From Branchiostoma floridae (Eukaryota > Chordata > Leptocardii > Amphioxiformes > Branchiostomatidae), in the NCBI RefSeq assembly GCF_000003815.2, contig NC_049986.1, positions 12,841,876 through 12,905,875 of the forward strand: a stretch of 64,000 bases of DNA. The letters run 5' to 3'. The position numbers were made by a program, and so were the translations under genes. Shown here in pieces: positions 32,851-47,280 of this stretch (positions within the stretch are counted from its first letter, which is position 1; each line of letters opens with the position of its first letter). A model generated the notes under the pieces. The model did not search any database. It was not told the DNA's origin and saw only the letters and a program-made list of their open reading frames with translations.

Positions 32851-35800
32851 GAACGCCCATACTTTTTTACGGCTAGGTCTTTTTGTATAATTCTATGCCG
32901 TGTATTTGGACTGTCCTTTATAAATGCAGAGCTGAGATTCGGTTGCTCGGACCTCGGGCAGTGACAGGCAAGCATGCATGTAAATAGTCCACATGTCACA
33001 GTGCATTTATCTTTCTCACAGTATTGGCGTATGATTCTTTCTAAATGTGCATGTTAGAACAGTGCTGGAGCAGAGACAAACATTAATCATTCATACTCAT
33101 GTACTGTAATTATGGCAATATGGTAAGATCCCCAATGAGCTAAACAAATTTGTTAAGTGGATTTTTTGCCAACTCCCTTTGAAGAACAAGCCACTTCTCC
33201 CCCAAGTGCTATTTTTTGCATTGATTGTTCTCCAATCCAGCTTTCAAAACAGTCTATTGTATTGTGATTTTTCTTTCATGAGCATGTCATTGGCATTGAC
33301 CATCCAGATGGCTCGCTTACAATGGCTAGGTTTTCCTATGTCTGAATTTCATACAAACTCAAAGTAATACTATAAATTCTAGTTCATTTCAGGGATAGAA
33401 AATAAAGCAATCACATACCCTTATCTAAATGTGGCATTCGAGTTAAACATTGGCCTGTTGAAAGTACATTTTGTGTATTTTTCTTTGGTTTAGCACCTTG
33501 TGTGTCCAATATTCAATGGCCAGATGGGAGGGGGCTTTTGGCTTGTATCCAGTTTGTTGTCCATGGTGGCCAGTAGGCCCTGGTCTTTCCAGCATTTGTA
33601 GGCACTGGTCTTTAGCCTGAGTACCATCCTCTGTAGTGACCGTTGGCTCAATCTTTCCATGCGAAAGGATTGAGCCAGCGGCCACTATAGAGTCAATAAT
33701 AGAGGATGGTACTCAGGCCAACTTGTCTTTCCATCTTTTCACAAAAGGAGTCCAATTTGTCATCTGTAAAATGTTAGAAGGTGTAGTACTGATTCTTTAG
33801 GTAAATCTTGGAACAGTATTCCTGCCAGAGGGGCGTCTTGGCACCTTTGAATAATCGCCAGGCAGATCTACTAGTGGTATAAGGAGTGTAGCGGGCCAAG
33901 GACTCGAAGGAGTGTTCTGAGCTACAGTTGATGTTTGATATTATTTTTTTATGATCATTCTGCCCAGTTTTCTGATTGCTACTCTCTTTTTGACTGTGGC
34001 ACTAACAGGATAACTGACTGGCTCATTCTAGTAGAAACACTGTCTATGAATCAAAGGGAACACAGAATTCCTGTGGGTAAGAGGTTGAGCCTCCTGACCG
34101 CTCCAGTTGTAGAGGAAGCCCTGGAGATTTAATTGTGTTTTCAAACCTTTGCTATGCGGGATCTCAGAAAGGCAGCTTGAATAAGGGTTGTGTCACAAGC
34201 AGCACATGTACAAACTGAGATAAGCCAAACAACATCTTTATTTGGCATGAAAAAGGGGGGTTGAACAGAAGAGTCTACATGCTCACTTTCCTTCTCATCC
34301 CACTCCCTTGATGAGAAATTCTGGCTGTGCTTTGTGCATGCTGGTTTCAAAGCAAGGCACATTAGAATTATTCAACAGTGACATACATATTAGTTGTTTT
34401 TTTTTGTTATGGCCAATGGTGATACAGTTATATACCAGCTGATTAGAACCCACACACATACCTATTCAGATACATCTACTCATACCCATAACATACACAT
34501 GCATATACTGATACACAATATTACACATACACACTTCATACACATACATATACTTTTCCCTATTGGTATATCCTGTGTGGACAGATTTATGCCAATGTTG
34601 TATAGCACAATTCAATGAACCTTGTATTCGAGGTGAAGAGATACCATTTGAGTCCTTCCTTTCCTACCTGAAAAGGATTTATTTTACATAAGAATAGAAT
34701 CTAAGACAGTAAGATATATTTAATCACAAGCATATTGTTTAGAACTGAAATTTTCTTCTTTGCATAGTGTATGGGTCTGTAGTGATCTGCAGAGCAGTGA
34801 TATCGCTGCAATATGAGCAAACACACTGAGTTGCTTTTAGCCAGGGTGCTATTTATGGCAGTGGTGATAATGTATCAGTCCCAATGTTTATATACTTAAG
34901 GTTTTGAAGCAAGGAGTTGTGACAGATTTGACATAGTTCAATATATAGCAAGGCGAGTTGGTCTCCTCAAAAGTGCAGCCTTCCATCTTTTTTTATTGAA
35001 GAACCACAACTTTGTTAGTAAAAATTCTGTAGGTGTACGTCACAGAAATCAAATTGATTGCAGTAGAATTAAATTTCTGAGGATGAAACCTCCCATGGGA
35101 GTCCCAAACTACATTTGATTGTAGATGTGATGCCATGTCATGTGATTGGGTTTCAGTTGGGTCTAGTGATAGTTGAGTTTGTTGTTTCGCATCAAGGAAT
35201 ACTCCGGCTAGATTTTCTTATGATTAATTTCTAACAGAATGAGTACAATATTTTGTTTGTACATTTATCACTTTGGTTTTGTTCTCTAGAAAAGTAGAAT
35301 GATTCAGTGGTTGATTTAGAGGGATACTGATTGTCAAGTGAGAAGCAATAAAGAATTGAAAGCTTGTGCTGTTTTTCCCTTCTTATGTTACCAACCATTG
35401 TTTTGTATTGGGATAACACTCCATCTCAAATCACAAATTGATGGATCTCAGAAAGACAACCCTTGTCACCCGATCCCCTTGTGGTAACCAACTCCTGTGA
35501 TATGACTTGAGTTACAATTTCCTGGGGAAAAGAAAAGTTACATGTAAAACCTTATGTTAATTAATTAACACTATTGTTACAGTACTCATGCACCTATATC
35601 ACTTGGTTATGTTCATTTCTTTAGAATAGTTTCTTGGTATAATTCTTACATTAGCCATGCTATGCAATTATGTTAATATTATATTTGAAAATACCTTTAA
35701 AAGAAAACCAGAAAACTTGCACTTGTCAGTCTTGTGAATAATATGATCATTACATATGTGTCCATTAAGGAGGACAGCATATTTAGAGCATGGCATGCCT

Positions 35801-36156
35801 ATTCTAAGGCAGTTGATTACACTGGCCATGACAGGAAAACATCTTAGGGTCAAGCAATGGTCTGTACCTGGTATATTGATAAAGTTACTTACTAAAGCTT
35901 TGCGATGATATAGAATAGAGACATGTATAACTGTCAATACATACTGAACTGTTATTGACACATATATATGAACACATTCAGCTAAAATTTACTGAGAAAA
36001 TTTGCTAAGACAATCAGTGCATTTTGTATTGTTCTGTAACATAAGATTTTATTGTACTTTGTATCTCAGTTTCTCTTGACAAAATTGCACTACGTGTTAT
36101 ATTTTTGGGAAGTGTTCACATTTTATACAGATTTGTACAACCTTCACATTGTATAC
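32851..36156. other. Intergenic region with foldback element and low-complexity tract
   Basis: It contains the foldback at 33614-33720, a fragment related to 22617-22782 at 33847-33925, and an ACACAT/CATAC-rich tract at about 34448-34556. No gene is supported. Confidence 0.6.
33614..33720. mobile_element. Foldback MITE with 10-bp imperfect target duplication
   Basis: The left arm AGCCTGAGTACCATCCTCT is mirrored by AGAGGATGGTACTCAGGCC on the right, and GGCTCAATC forms an inner palindrome. The flanks ACTGGTCTTT (33604-33613) and ACTTGTCTTT (33721-33730) match at 9 of 10 bases. Confidence 0.8.
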
Positions 36157-36523
36157 CAGAGCTCGAAATACTGGGTGCATGTGCACCCAGGTGCACCCAA
36201 AATTGGAGCTGTGGTGCACCCAATTATTTTCTGTGGATGCACAGGGTGCACCCAAATATTTTCTTGGGTTTATGTATGTTAAGATATCAAAGTGTACTAG
36301 TATACATCATGTTCTTGACATCTAAGGGTTAGAAAGATAATAAAAATGTCTGTCATGGTACTTGTTTAAGAATTTGATAGCATGTAACTATGTTTTTGTT
36401 ATTAGGCTTTTCTGACATTCTACTTAAAATTTAAGTGGTGCACCCAAAAAAATGTTGGTGCACCCAATTTTTTAAGCTGGATGCACCAGTGCACCTAATC
36501 CCCAAAATGAATTTCGAGCCCTG
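36157..36523. mobile_element. CAG-ended (hAT-like) MITE with internal GTGCACCCAA repeats
   Basis: The ends CAGAGCTCGAAAT and ATTTCGAGCCCTG are inverted copies. TATAC directly flanks both ends, a 5-bp duplication. GTGCACCCAA-type units recur near both ends (at least seven), likely transposase-binding subterminal repeats. A related right-end piece lies at 37021-37080. Confidence 0.7.
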
Positions 36524-37020
36524 TATACAGATACTGAGATAGATATACTTTGTGCTACTCAGTAAGTCTGTCTGCATGCATTATAGAAGCAGCCCAAGCT
36601 CTGACCTCAGGTAGCATTTGTGTCCCCCAAAGTAGTGCATACAATACACCAGCATGCAAGCTTCGCTAGCCAATTGTACATTCCGTACATGATGATTGCG
36701 AAAACTGGGAAACACAACAACTAGTCTTTTGAGCTGTTATGTAATGTTTATGGTAATGCATCAGTCTTAGGTAAAGGTCACAACCTATTGGCGTTTTTAA
36801 TTTATTCTAGTGTCTGGATAAATGCGATTTCTGAAGAGCTCCGTTCAGAGTAGTCTGTGTAACGCAAAACCCGCTATCCGGAGCTTGTAGACTCCTCCCC
36901 GGTGTCCCCGCTGATGGGCGCGGCAATGTAGGACGGGCCTAAGAAGCGCGATTAAATCAGGCTACGTTCAGAGCCTGCACTCAGAAGAGCAGTAATTTAG
37001 TAGGTTTCTAATTTTTTTTT

Positions 37021-37080
37021 TCTGACATTCTACTTTATTTTATGTGGTGCACCAATCAGAAAAATGAATTTGGAACCCTG
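37021..37080. repeat. Fragment of the 36157 element family
   Basis: TCTGACATTCTACTT, GTGGTGCACC and AATGAATTTGGAACCCTG repeat in the same order as the right end of 36157-36523. No left end is visible. Confidence 0.55.
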
Positions 37081-38264
37081 ATTAGGCCTCCTTTCTAGAT
37101 AAACCAGATTTTACTGGACCCCTGACTGAGTGGTCTTGGGCAGTTTTGAGTAGTCTTGGGTTGGGCAGATAGTCATGTAATATCATCACCAAAAAGGGGA
37201 AGAAAAGACAGTATAATATTATTGAAGATTACTCCTAGCCAGTAACGTGAGACAAGTATGCCACGAAATAACACTAAAAGCTGTGATATTACTGTTTATT
37301 GACTTGGCGCTCTACCTGTACTGAAGCACCCAATTAAATAATTTTCTTCACTTGTATGAAATGAATTAGGATAAGGAAATGGTCAGTACACAACAGGATG
37401 TGCAGAAATGGACTTCCTGTTAGGTACCTTCATCACTGTATTTTACCATCCATTTACACTGTCATATTTAATTCATTTTATATCACAAAGTTCCTACTAT
37501 CATAGCATTTCTGAAATGTTATGCACTGCTATCCATAAGGTCCAGGGTTGGTGATGGATAATGACAAACTGTGTTACCATATGAATCGTGAAGATAAAGG
37601 TTAACAACTAGGCCTCTGCACAAGGTAGAAAAATTCTATTTAATATGTGAAGAACCTAGTTCAGTAGTTGTTAACCTTTTGCCAAGTGCAATTATTTGAA
37701 ATTTTATGAGTTTCCAGGAACTACTCCACTTAGAGTTTCTAGAAACCACTCTACCGGTGTAGGTTATAGTCCAGGTGATGTCAAGAAAGTATGCTTTACA
37801 GGAAAGGTCTTTGGAAAATATTATTAGGTTAGACATATGAGGAGAATATAGGAAGGACTGAAAACAGAATTTTCCTTTCCTGGTGATCATTTATGGCATC
37901 TTCATGGGAGTGAAGAGAATTTCTTGTCTGTATTGCTGAATGTTACAGAAAGTATTTCTGTCTACTATTTTCTGATCGGTAGGTATTTTTGTTTTGTTTT
38001 GTTAGCCATAATAAAAGATGGAGGTATTGTTTTGGTGTGTCCTTGTATATGTTTGTTTCTGGATATTTTTTATTTTATACTCAACACTATCATGATTTGA
38101 AAAATATTGATGTATAATGAAGATGATATTCTGTGTTCTGTGTAAAATCTTAATGATTTATATAGATCATTATATTTTACCACTTGTGACATGCTTTTGC
38201 CTTTGTCTTGTTGACTGCTTTCCCACTTGCACCATGCAGACTTGCAGAGAGAAAGAGGATAACG
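37081..38264. other. Intergenic region, nothing recognised
   Basis: AT-rich sequence. A local inverted pair around GGTTAACAACTAG / CAGTAGTTGTTAACC (near 37600-37676) is the only structure seen. Confidence 0.5.
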
Positions 38265-38272
38265 GTATATAC

Positions 38273-38705
38273 TAGGGCTGGGTATCGGTACAGCGTACCG
38301 GTACAAAACCGGTTTTTCTTATTGGGCCGGTCCAGAAAAACCGGACCTGAAAAAATTAGGTGGACCGGATGATGGACCGATTAGAAAATAAACAGATTAT
38401 TTTATCAGGCATTCACACGTTTTGGCGCTTGCAGGTGGAAGAAAATAACAAGAGTGAAGTAGAGTAAAGTTTATAATAATTTCTACCAAGTTTTACAGCC
38501 AATCGCACAGGTGCAGTTACCGTTGTAGGATTTTAAAACGCCAGTGTAAGTCTAATACTCCACCAAACAGATTTCTTTGTAGTGAAATGGACCATTGGTA
38601 TGAGTCATACTGAATCAGGTCCAGGTTCAGGTCCGGACCTGGACCTGATCCTTTGGACCTGAACCGGACCTGGACCTGAATTTTCTCTACCGGTACCCAC
38701 CCCTA
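38273..38705 (+). mobile_element. hAT-type MITE copy 1 (433 bp)
   Basis: It begins TAGGGCTGGGTATCGGTAC and ends GTACCCACCCCTA. It is flanked by a perfect 8-bp duplication GTATATAC (38265-38272, 38706-38713), as in hAT elements. The interior has inverted GGTCCAGGTCCGGACCTG-type units. Long stretches are nearly identical, in reverse orientation, to 47422-47855. Confidence 0.85.
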
Positions 38706-41700
38706 GTATATACAGTACTCTGTTACATTGTTTTATTCCACAAGACATTAAAATTTGTAGTGAACATATATGTAGAAGAGTATACATTTGCATTAGATAA
38801 TCTGGACTGCAGATATTCAGTTTACTACGAATATTATTCATTTTTTAAAGAGGTGCCTTATTTGTTGATTTCTTAGCGATGTTTGTCCTCTTAGGTTTGA
38901 TTACCCAATGTTGACTGAAAAGAAGTCAATTGGTCTTTTTGCTGGCTATCTCAGTCCATGTTTACCAGTAGTGTCTGCAATAGGAATACAAATGTAGCAG
39001 TTCAGTTATAACTATATGTATGATACAATTATAATACAAAAGTGTTATCATTGTGATAATAGAAATTACAGGGGAAAACATGACATCAAAGAATGTCCTA
39101 GTTGATGCATTTTTATGTGTCACAATAGAAGCGATTTTGCTATTTTTGTTTTTAATCACATAAAAACCTTTTACTGCAACGTAAATCATCATATTCATAA
39201 TAACTATCAGATCTCATGGTATGGCTTAACGACATTCTAACATACACAAAATGTTGATGGAATTAGTCACATGAATTCAATTCGGCAACAATTTTAGACT
39301 TTATTTTTTGTGGCAACTTTGCCAATCATCATATACAAGTAACTGTCACTATTATTATTAATCATCATCACAAGTAACAAAGATGTCTACTTAAGTATCC
39401 ACATACATGTAACCATGTTCACTGCCAGATGTTCATGGGCCTGTTAAGCAATTTTGTATGCCAAGTTCAACACCTGGCTCCACTGTTGTATTTTCTTTGT
39501 CAGCAGAAACCCTGTCGGCCATCCGTCCTTCCATGGTATTGTTGCAAGTCTGCATGAACATATGTATCCACAGATGGTGTAAGTCAGAGTAGATTTTCAA
39601 CAAAACATAGCAGTATGTATATATCCTAAGGGTATTACAAGTAATGGGCAGACCTTGAAACACAAAAAATGTTGATTGCAGACTTGACTCTTCATGAATG
39701 TAGAGTTGCTTTCTCTTTTTTTACCTCATCATGTGATATGATTAAAAATGCAATAGTAGTACTGTACTACATTTTGTACTAACGTGTAGCAATGATTTGC
39801 ATTCCCACTGTAAACCTGAAATTTGTACAGCAGCAAAGTTATGTCTAGACCTTAATGTGGTGCCCTTAGATTTTCCACCCCAACATCTAGTCAGAGATTA
39901 CAGAAAAAGATAATGGCACCCTGGAAAGTTTTGGTAACATAAAGGTCATGGATTTGGACCACATTTTCGAGGCACTGTCTTTTGTAACTGTGCAATGTCA
40001 CAATGAAAGATGGTTCTCTGTCCAAAGATTGCACCCTGCATAGGACTGCTACATGTACACATGGAGAAGGATCCATTATGATAATTGTGCTGCTATTCAT
40101 CTCCAGTAACAGTCTCCAGTACAAAAAGGTCACCCTCTCCTTGGAGACTCTTCCCTGTCAGAAAGGAGCCAGTGAATGGCAGGTGACATTTGCCTGACAT
40201 ATGCAGAGCAGAACCCATGTTTCTGTTGCATTAGTGATTTCTGAGAACTTCTCAATTTTTCATTGAGATGTTTGGGATTTTTGGATGACATTTTCAGAGA
40301 GGAAGACATGTTTCTGTAACATTTTCAAAGGCAATTTTCCTTCAACTGAGATAACATATACTTTTTTTTTTTTTTTTATACTTGGGAATAATAAGATTGC
40401 ATTATGATTTTATACTGATAGCTCACCCATTAAAATGCACAATTTCTGTTCAATTTCTACCAGTGTAATTGTCAAAGTGTGATATTTGTTGCTGGTGTTG
40501 CTTTCGTTATCTTCAGATCAGGATTTCTCTTTTGATGGTATGATATTTGTAATCTGATTATTAGAAAGATGAAAAGGTATGTATATTGCTCCATTTATGC
40601 TCTTCTTGGACCAAAGTTACATAAAAGAAATCTGATATTACTATTAGAAAGATGAAAAGGCATTCCCTTTGTGATCTTCTTGGACCAGAATCAATAAGGT
40701 GAAAGTAACATCCTTAGGACATGTCATCAAGCACAGGGATGAAAAAAATCAGAGCATGCATTTCACGATAATCAAATGTGTATGCATGCCAATTAAATGG
40801 TAAATCTCTATGGAAAAATGATTTTCAATTGTCTTGGATATTGAGATTTTCTACACTGACAAATTCTTGAAGTTTCAAAATTTGAAATGAAAGTTAAGCA
40901 TTTGCCTGCAGTGTGAGATTGAAACATTTGAAGTTGAAACATTTGCCTACTTTGTGAGGTGGTAGGAATTTTAACGCTGTGCTGAACTACATGAAAAGGT
41001 TTTCCATTACCCTTGAAGCAGAAAGTTGGTATGTCTTTTTTTTTTTTACATTTTGAATCAACGCGTAGGATATTGACACTGGGATAACTAATGCAAGACT
41101 TAAGACTGATCGTTTTGATGCTCATCTGTTGCTTTCATGCACATATCCGCCAGGTAACTTCTTGAAAGCCTGCAAAACAATAAAGAAGCTTTCGGTTTTT
41201 AGAAATGAATATACAGCGCAAAATGGTAATGTGATGGAAAAGACCTTTTTCAGACCATGACATTTAAGCGCCTTTCAGAGAAGATTATCCCAGAACGTTA
41301 TCAAAATGAGATCTCTTCCTAAAGGCTGATGAATGCCGACGGTTCAGACAAGTCAGACATCTCCTGGCTATTCATTTTCCAGGACGAAATGCCCTTATAT
41401 GTCATCGTCTCCTGCGAGGCAGCGTGGTCAGTGAGGATAGAGACCGTCATTGCGGCAGTGACATTTAGGAGATGATGGGAGATTGTCGTTTTATTCCTCC
41501 TGGAAATAAGGCAGGAAGCACTTGCAGTGCCCAGTAGATGCAACAGGTACAGTTGGTATTGCCTTGAATTGAAATGAGACTTTTGGGATGGGGATTTTTG
41601 GTCGTATTGTTCCTGTAAGAACTAAGATGGCAGTTTTACTGTCTTTGCGCTACCTTTTTTAAACCTTCTCCCTGCTGCGTAACCTGTAACCAATACAAAT

Positions 41701-44082
41701 TTGATGACAAATGGCTCCTTTAGCAGGCTGAAGCTTAGTGATTGGATTGGTCCAAGTTCCATTGTCAAGATTGTCATTGTGAAAATTTTGACTCCTGTGT
41801 CTTGATATAAAAGCAAGCCACAAATTTTACCTCTTGGACAAAAAGATAAGCTTCATAAATGAAATACGTTTTGCCTTTTTACCAAAATGCAATTTTCATA
41901 CTGAAGTTAAACAGACCGCTACCGGTATATCTAATTTACCGATGAAAAAAGTTTACCATGTGGAAACGGCAGACATGCAACTCTAGGCACCCGTCCAAAT
42001 TGCTGTCTCCTTGTTGGCCTACTGTGGCATTTGTCTGACATTTCAGTGCATGCATAAGGTGGCAGTTGCCATGTTTTATACTGGAAGTGATGCATGCTGC
42101 CGTGTGCTACTACTAGAATGGCAGGATAGTCTGTGTAAAGTTCACTGTATCCAGCCCCAAAATCATCCCAGCTCCAGTTTTGTCTTCAATTCTGCTTATG
42201 AAATCATAAATGTATTTTTGTAGGTAAGTGCAACCTTATTTACTGAGCCCCTTTCCTTTTGATGAGAACATGCAAAGATTTCTACTCCCCTCCACCAAAA
42301 CTTCAAGCTTTCTCAAGTAGAAAATGACATAGTCACATAGTATTGTTCAAGTCTACCCACCAAAATCCAAACACTAACTGTATATTCGTATCATGGCCAG
42401 TAACTTAGTATAGATGAAGAGAAGTATGGTACATGTACTTTTTATTTGCAGATTCATATTTAAGAATTAAATTTTGTGAAATTTGATGATTCATATCTTG
42501 TTAGAAAAAAAAAGAAACAAAGTAACTTTCAATATTTGCATTTTCTATTGATTGATTAGATAAAAGATAGTAGGAACATATTTGCTGAATATGTCTTCAG
42601 AAGTGAATTGTTAGAAGGGCAGACTTGTAAATGAGTCAGCACTTGTTTTTAATGTGTACACATTATAAACTAGTTGATAAATGAAGACATTTTCTAGCCA
42701 TGGTAAACAGTAGCTTCTCAAGAAATCCTTGTCCAGTAAACTGGGACAGTGATGAAATGATGGAAAGGTTTTAAGGAGAAAACTGGCATTTGGAACTGGC
42801 ATGTTCTGACCTTTCTCCCTTCCTTATGATTGGTAATGGAAGTAGAGAATATCACCCAAGATATATCTATGTGCTTATCATACGGTATAAATATGCAGGA
42901 TGTCACCTTGGCCTATTTCCTGGGACAATCGTGCCTGTGCCTTGTAAACACATACACACCCTGGTCATTGTTCAATTGTGCATGAAAACACTACAGTATA
43001 GGTTGGGTTTTGTTTCTGAGTGGAATGGCAGATGCACTTAGTATGAAGTATCTGAAGTTAGGCTATACTGTGTTAATTGCCTGTTTCAATCATGGATTTG
43101 CAACTGAACAAGTTGGAAAATACGTCAAGAATCTAAAGTGGTAGGTCATTTTTTTTTCATCTCATTGATCACTTTGTCAATATCAATTATCATGATATTG
43201 AGTTTTCTTATTGACCTGTCAGGATTTTAAGCCTTAGGAAAGAATTAATGTAATATCATGAATAGATAAAACAACTTTGAACTTTAGGAATATACTGTAG
43301 ATAAAAACAACTCTGACTTAAGCTGTTGTGTTTGTACAATTTACACAGGATGATGATTGTTTGTTCAAAGTATGTAAGTGACATATCTTAGCAAAGAAGA
43401 ATATTTTTGTGCCTTTGGTTAGAACCGAAATGAACACAAGAAGTTTCAGTTATTATAACTTAACTAGATGTCATATTTTTAATGCAAAAACAAACTTTTT
43501 GAAAGATTGTGTGACTGGGTGACCAATATTGTATATAATCTCTTAATATGATAGTTTAGAATTGGACAAATCTTGTTTTCAGAGCACGCTGCATGTAAGT
43601 GACTCCAGATCCCTCTTGTTAATTTTTAGAAGTCTCCATATAACTTATAAGCGGACCTTCTCCACCCAAAAAAAGTATGTAAGTAATATCTTAGCAAAGA
43701 AGGTTATTTTTTGTGTTTCCTCATATGTAATTGTGACACTGTGATTTGCATGATTTATGTCTAATAACGCTCACCTTCACCTAGCTTTATAGTGCTGCAA
43801 GTATCAGATTCCCATCATTTACCACTATGGAGTTATAGTGTTAAATACGCAAACGAGGTAATCATTTCAATAACTGATGTCTATCAACATTCCTCTCTTT
43901 CATACATACATGTATGTGACAAATTTGAGTGTTAGACTCTTGTCATGGAATGTAGTGGATTTACAAACTTTTTACAAATAAGTTACTGCTTTGCATAATT
44001 ATCATCTAATCATGTCAGTCATCACTCAGGCTATTTACATACCAAAAATCATGACAACACATCAACAAGTAAAAAAAAAAAG

Positions 44083-44365
44083 TTCTTGAGTTATTGTTGT
44101 CCAGAGTTTGAAATTGAAACCCACTGGACTCTATGCCCCAAGAGCTATCTACCACTCAAAAATCATGTCAAAAACCAGATGAAAAAAATGAAAGTTACGT
44201 GTTGCAGTAACTTAGAAAGCCAATGGGGGGTCCATTATAGAACTTTCACGTTTGTTTTCCCGATACCTACCAACCTACCAAATATAATCAGGATGATCCA
44301 TCCAAGGCTTCTTGAGTTATGCTTTTCACAGACACACAGACAAACAGACGAACAGACCTAAAGTA
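44083..44365 (-). repeat. Interspersed repeat, AACTCAAGAAGC family
   Basis: Read on the minus strand, ATAACTCAAGAAGCCTTGGA, then ATATTTGGTAGGTTGGTAGG and GGGAAAAC, match 49641-49735 in order. It ends on the plus side in an ACAGACA-rich tail. The class is unknown; a LINE or SINE tail is possible. Confidence 0.5.
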
Positions 44366-47255
44366 TTTCCTTCAGAAACATAAAAAAGTTGGCTCTACAG
44401 ATGGCTTAGCTTGTGAGAGCAAGAGTGAAGGGTGATGGTGATTAAAGCCAGACAACCTATTTAAAGAGATCTACCAGCTCCTGTCAGATGAAAAGTTCCT
44501 CCTGGGTCAGAATGTCACCCTGGTTGCCATTTATCTTGTGGAAAAATGGCTCCCCCAGCTGACCTTCAGTACGACATAGATTGTTCCTGATGGAAGCTGG
44601 GCGCATTTGGAGCCATTTCCACACAGCGGAGAGCTGAAGATTTGCCGGAAAGACCAACAGTATCCCCAATAATCCTATCCTAGGATTTCTAACCCTTTCT
44701 GCAGGCTTAATGGTGAATTAAGGGCCGGGGTACAGGTGTTAAAATCTGGTTAAGGCCCTAATGGGCTTTCATGGGACTTTCCAATTTCCCCCCCCCCCCC
44801 AAGCTAGGGAGTGGTCAAGGTGAGATTGTTGGAAAAGGTGACTGGTCACTCAAATGAAATTGCATATAGTTCTTTCTGCCACTTTCAGTGTCAAAATTGT
44901 TTAGCCTTTTGAAGGGGTTCATATCTGACTGCTAGTTGTGACTTGGCAGAATATATCAATGGCAAACTGTGGTACAAATGTAGTTACCTTTATTTTTTCT
45001 TCATCAAAATTCCCAGAAGCAAGCAACAGTGACATTGAGTCCTTATGTTTTGCACTCTGGTATGATGGAAGGCATCAATGCATTTAAAGTCTGCATGTTA
45101 TATTCAGAAGCACGAGCTTTCAACGAGTAGATAGCATCAGAGACAAACAGTAAATCCGGATGATAATACCATTGTATATGCTAAAGTGACAGGTATGAGT
45201 GACAGTTAGTATGGCATTGATTTTCTCAGTTGGGCTATCAGAGGTATATTTATATCCGGCATAGTGAACCTTAAGGCTGTTGTACTAGATACAGGGACAT
45301 GCTATACTGTTGCTACGCTTAGGCGTGGCTACAGTTGCAAAGGTGGTACTAGTATTTAGACAAATATGCCATAAAAAGTGTAATAGTATACCCAAGCTAA
45401 ATTGTTTTCATACCTTGTTATACGTACAGTGTGTACGATAACCATGCCGTATTTATGTGAAGTTGATTAATATTTCTGTCTGAACTCTCCCAGATATATG
45501 GTTTCAAAGACATACATGTACTTCACCTTGTTCTTTGAAGGCCTCCATAGACAAGTTTACCGTCATGCATTGCATAACCTTTGGCCTCCAGGTATTATGA
45601 CATAGGTGTTGTCTTATCCTGAAAGCTTCACTGTCAAGTCTTTGTCAGTGTTTTAAAACATGATTTGGGTCTTGATTAGCCATGGCCAGGTGGCAGATGC
45701 AATACAATCCTAAACAGACTGGCACATAAAGGAGGGGGTGTCTGAAAACAAATTGAAACATATTTTCAAGCTATACATGTACATACAGTATGAAGAAAAT
45801 TTTATGGTGAACTGCATCCAATGTTGTGTAAAATGTCTAGTTAGACCAGTTAAAGCTCAAGAAATTGCAATTTGAATGGCATCCTAAAAGTTATCCCTAA
45901 AGTACAATCCAAATTGACCTAAAAACAAAGATGTTATGATACACTGGTTTGTTTGCCCAACATATTACAGGGGCTTACTCTAAATGGGAAAATTCAGTTC
46001 AGCCACCTGTTGACTGCCAGGAAACCCAACATTTGGCTTGGACTCTTGGAGACAGTCGGCCTGGCCCAATTTGATTAGGAATAGGGAACTCTAATAAATG
46101 CATTTACTTCTGCATTGACTTTCTTTTGCGGTAGGAGGGAAAGGGAGGTTTTAGCTGTGTTTTAGGTTCATGGTTGATTTGGGATTAAAACAATTCTGTT
46201 TGTGCAGTAGTTCACTGGAAACGTATGTCTGTCGTGTCATTAATTAATGGTGGAGAGGGCATTGTCAAAACTGCAAAAAATATAACTGCCTTAAAAGATT
46301 TAAATTTTATTGGAAATGGTATTCATTGTCACAAAATGTGATTAAAAAGTACTGAGAATTGTGACAAGGCTTGAAGATGAAGCCTTGCAAGTAGTCAGTT
46401 CTATTAAAGCCACCCATTCTGTCCATTGTTCACATACTTTATCTTCTTGTTCAACCAGTTAGGAAATTTAGACATAGGTATGCCTTGGCTCCCCCGGTAC
46501 AACTTTTGCATATGTCTTACTGTTTCTACATTTTTGTCGTATTATGTAAAATGGCCATTTTCATTATTTAAAGCCATTTAAGAATTGAGAGCACGGTTAC
46601 CAAATAACCAATAGTCTAATACTCTAATCCCAAGGAAGGCATTGACCCTATCAACAAAAATCCATGCTTGTCCATCCATGAAAATCCCTTCAGTCTTGTC
46701 CTATTACAGTCCTAGGAGAGCCTGACAGATACAGCTGGTGAGATGAAAGACGGATTATGGAATATTATAGAGCCACAAGGCACATTTATTTACATTGATT
46801 TCCAATGGCACAGGAGTCATTCTGTTCCAGTAGACTAGCGACGTCCACTTGCTGATCTGTCTGTGCGGTTGTTGTGATTCCTGAACGGCCTTTAGGTTTG
46901 CCAATCAAAGGTACCATCCTGCAATCAGCTTGAAAAGGTCATTCCAGGTTGTTGAATCTGACTTTGATAATGGCTTGTTAAGCCTGATGCCAGCTGTATA
47001 CGGAGCACAGAGACACTGATAATGTTCAACAAAGTTCAACATGTAAATTCGTGATAGTATTGGCCTCCGTTTTTTAACTTTCTTGAGCAAATAGGAATTT
47101 TTAGAAATTTTTTATTTTATTTCAAGTACTCCAAATTTTTATTCCCTCTTTGTTGTGATATTATACCAGCTGTAATTTATTTGACCATGATTTGAGATCA
47201 GGTACATTGTTTTTGTGGTGTTATCTCTCCTGTTTTGGCTTTCCAAGGACAGTCC

Positions 47256-47280
47256 CAGTACAGTACAGTACAGTACAGTA
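47256..47280. repeat. (CAGTA)5 pentanucleotide repeat
   Basis: Five exact tandem copies of CAGTA, about 140 bp left of a hAT MITE copy. Confidence 0.9.

Noticed and set aside
38605-38841. Minus-strand frame with GPGPVQVQ-type peptide, also seen at 47235-47522 plus
   Set aside because: Both are translations of the same palindromic MITE interior (GGTCCAGGTCC units), not a conserved protein.
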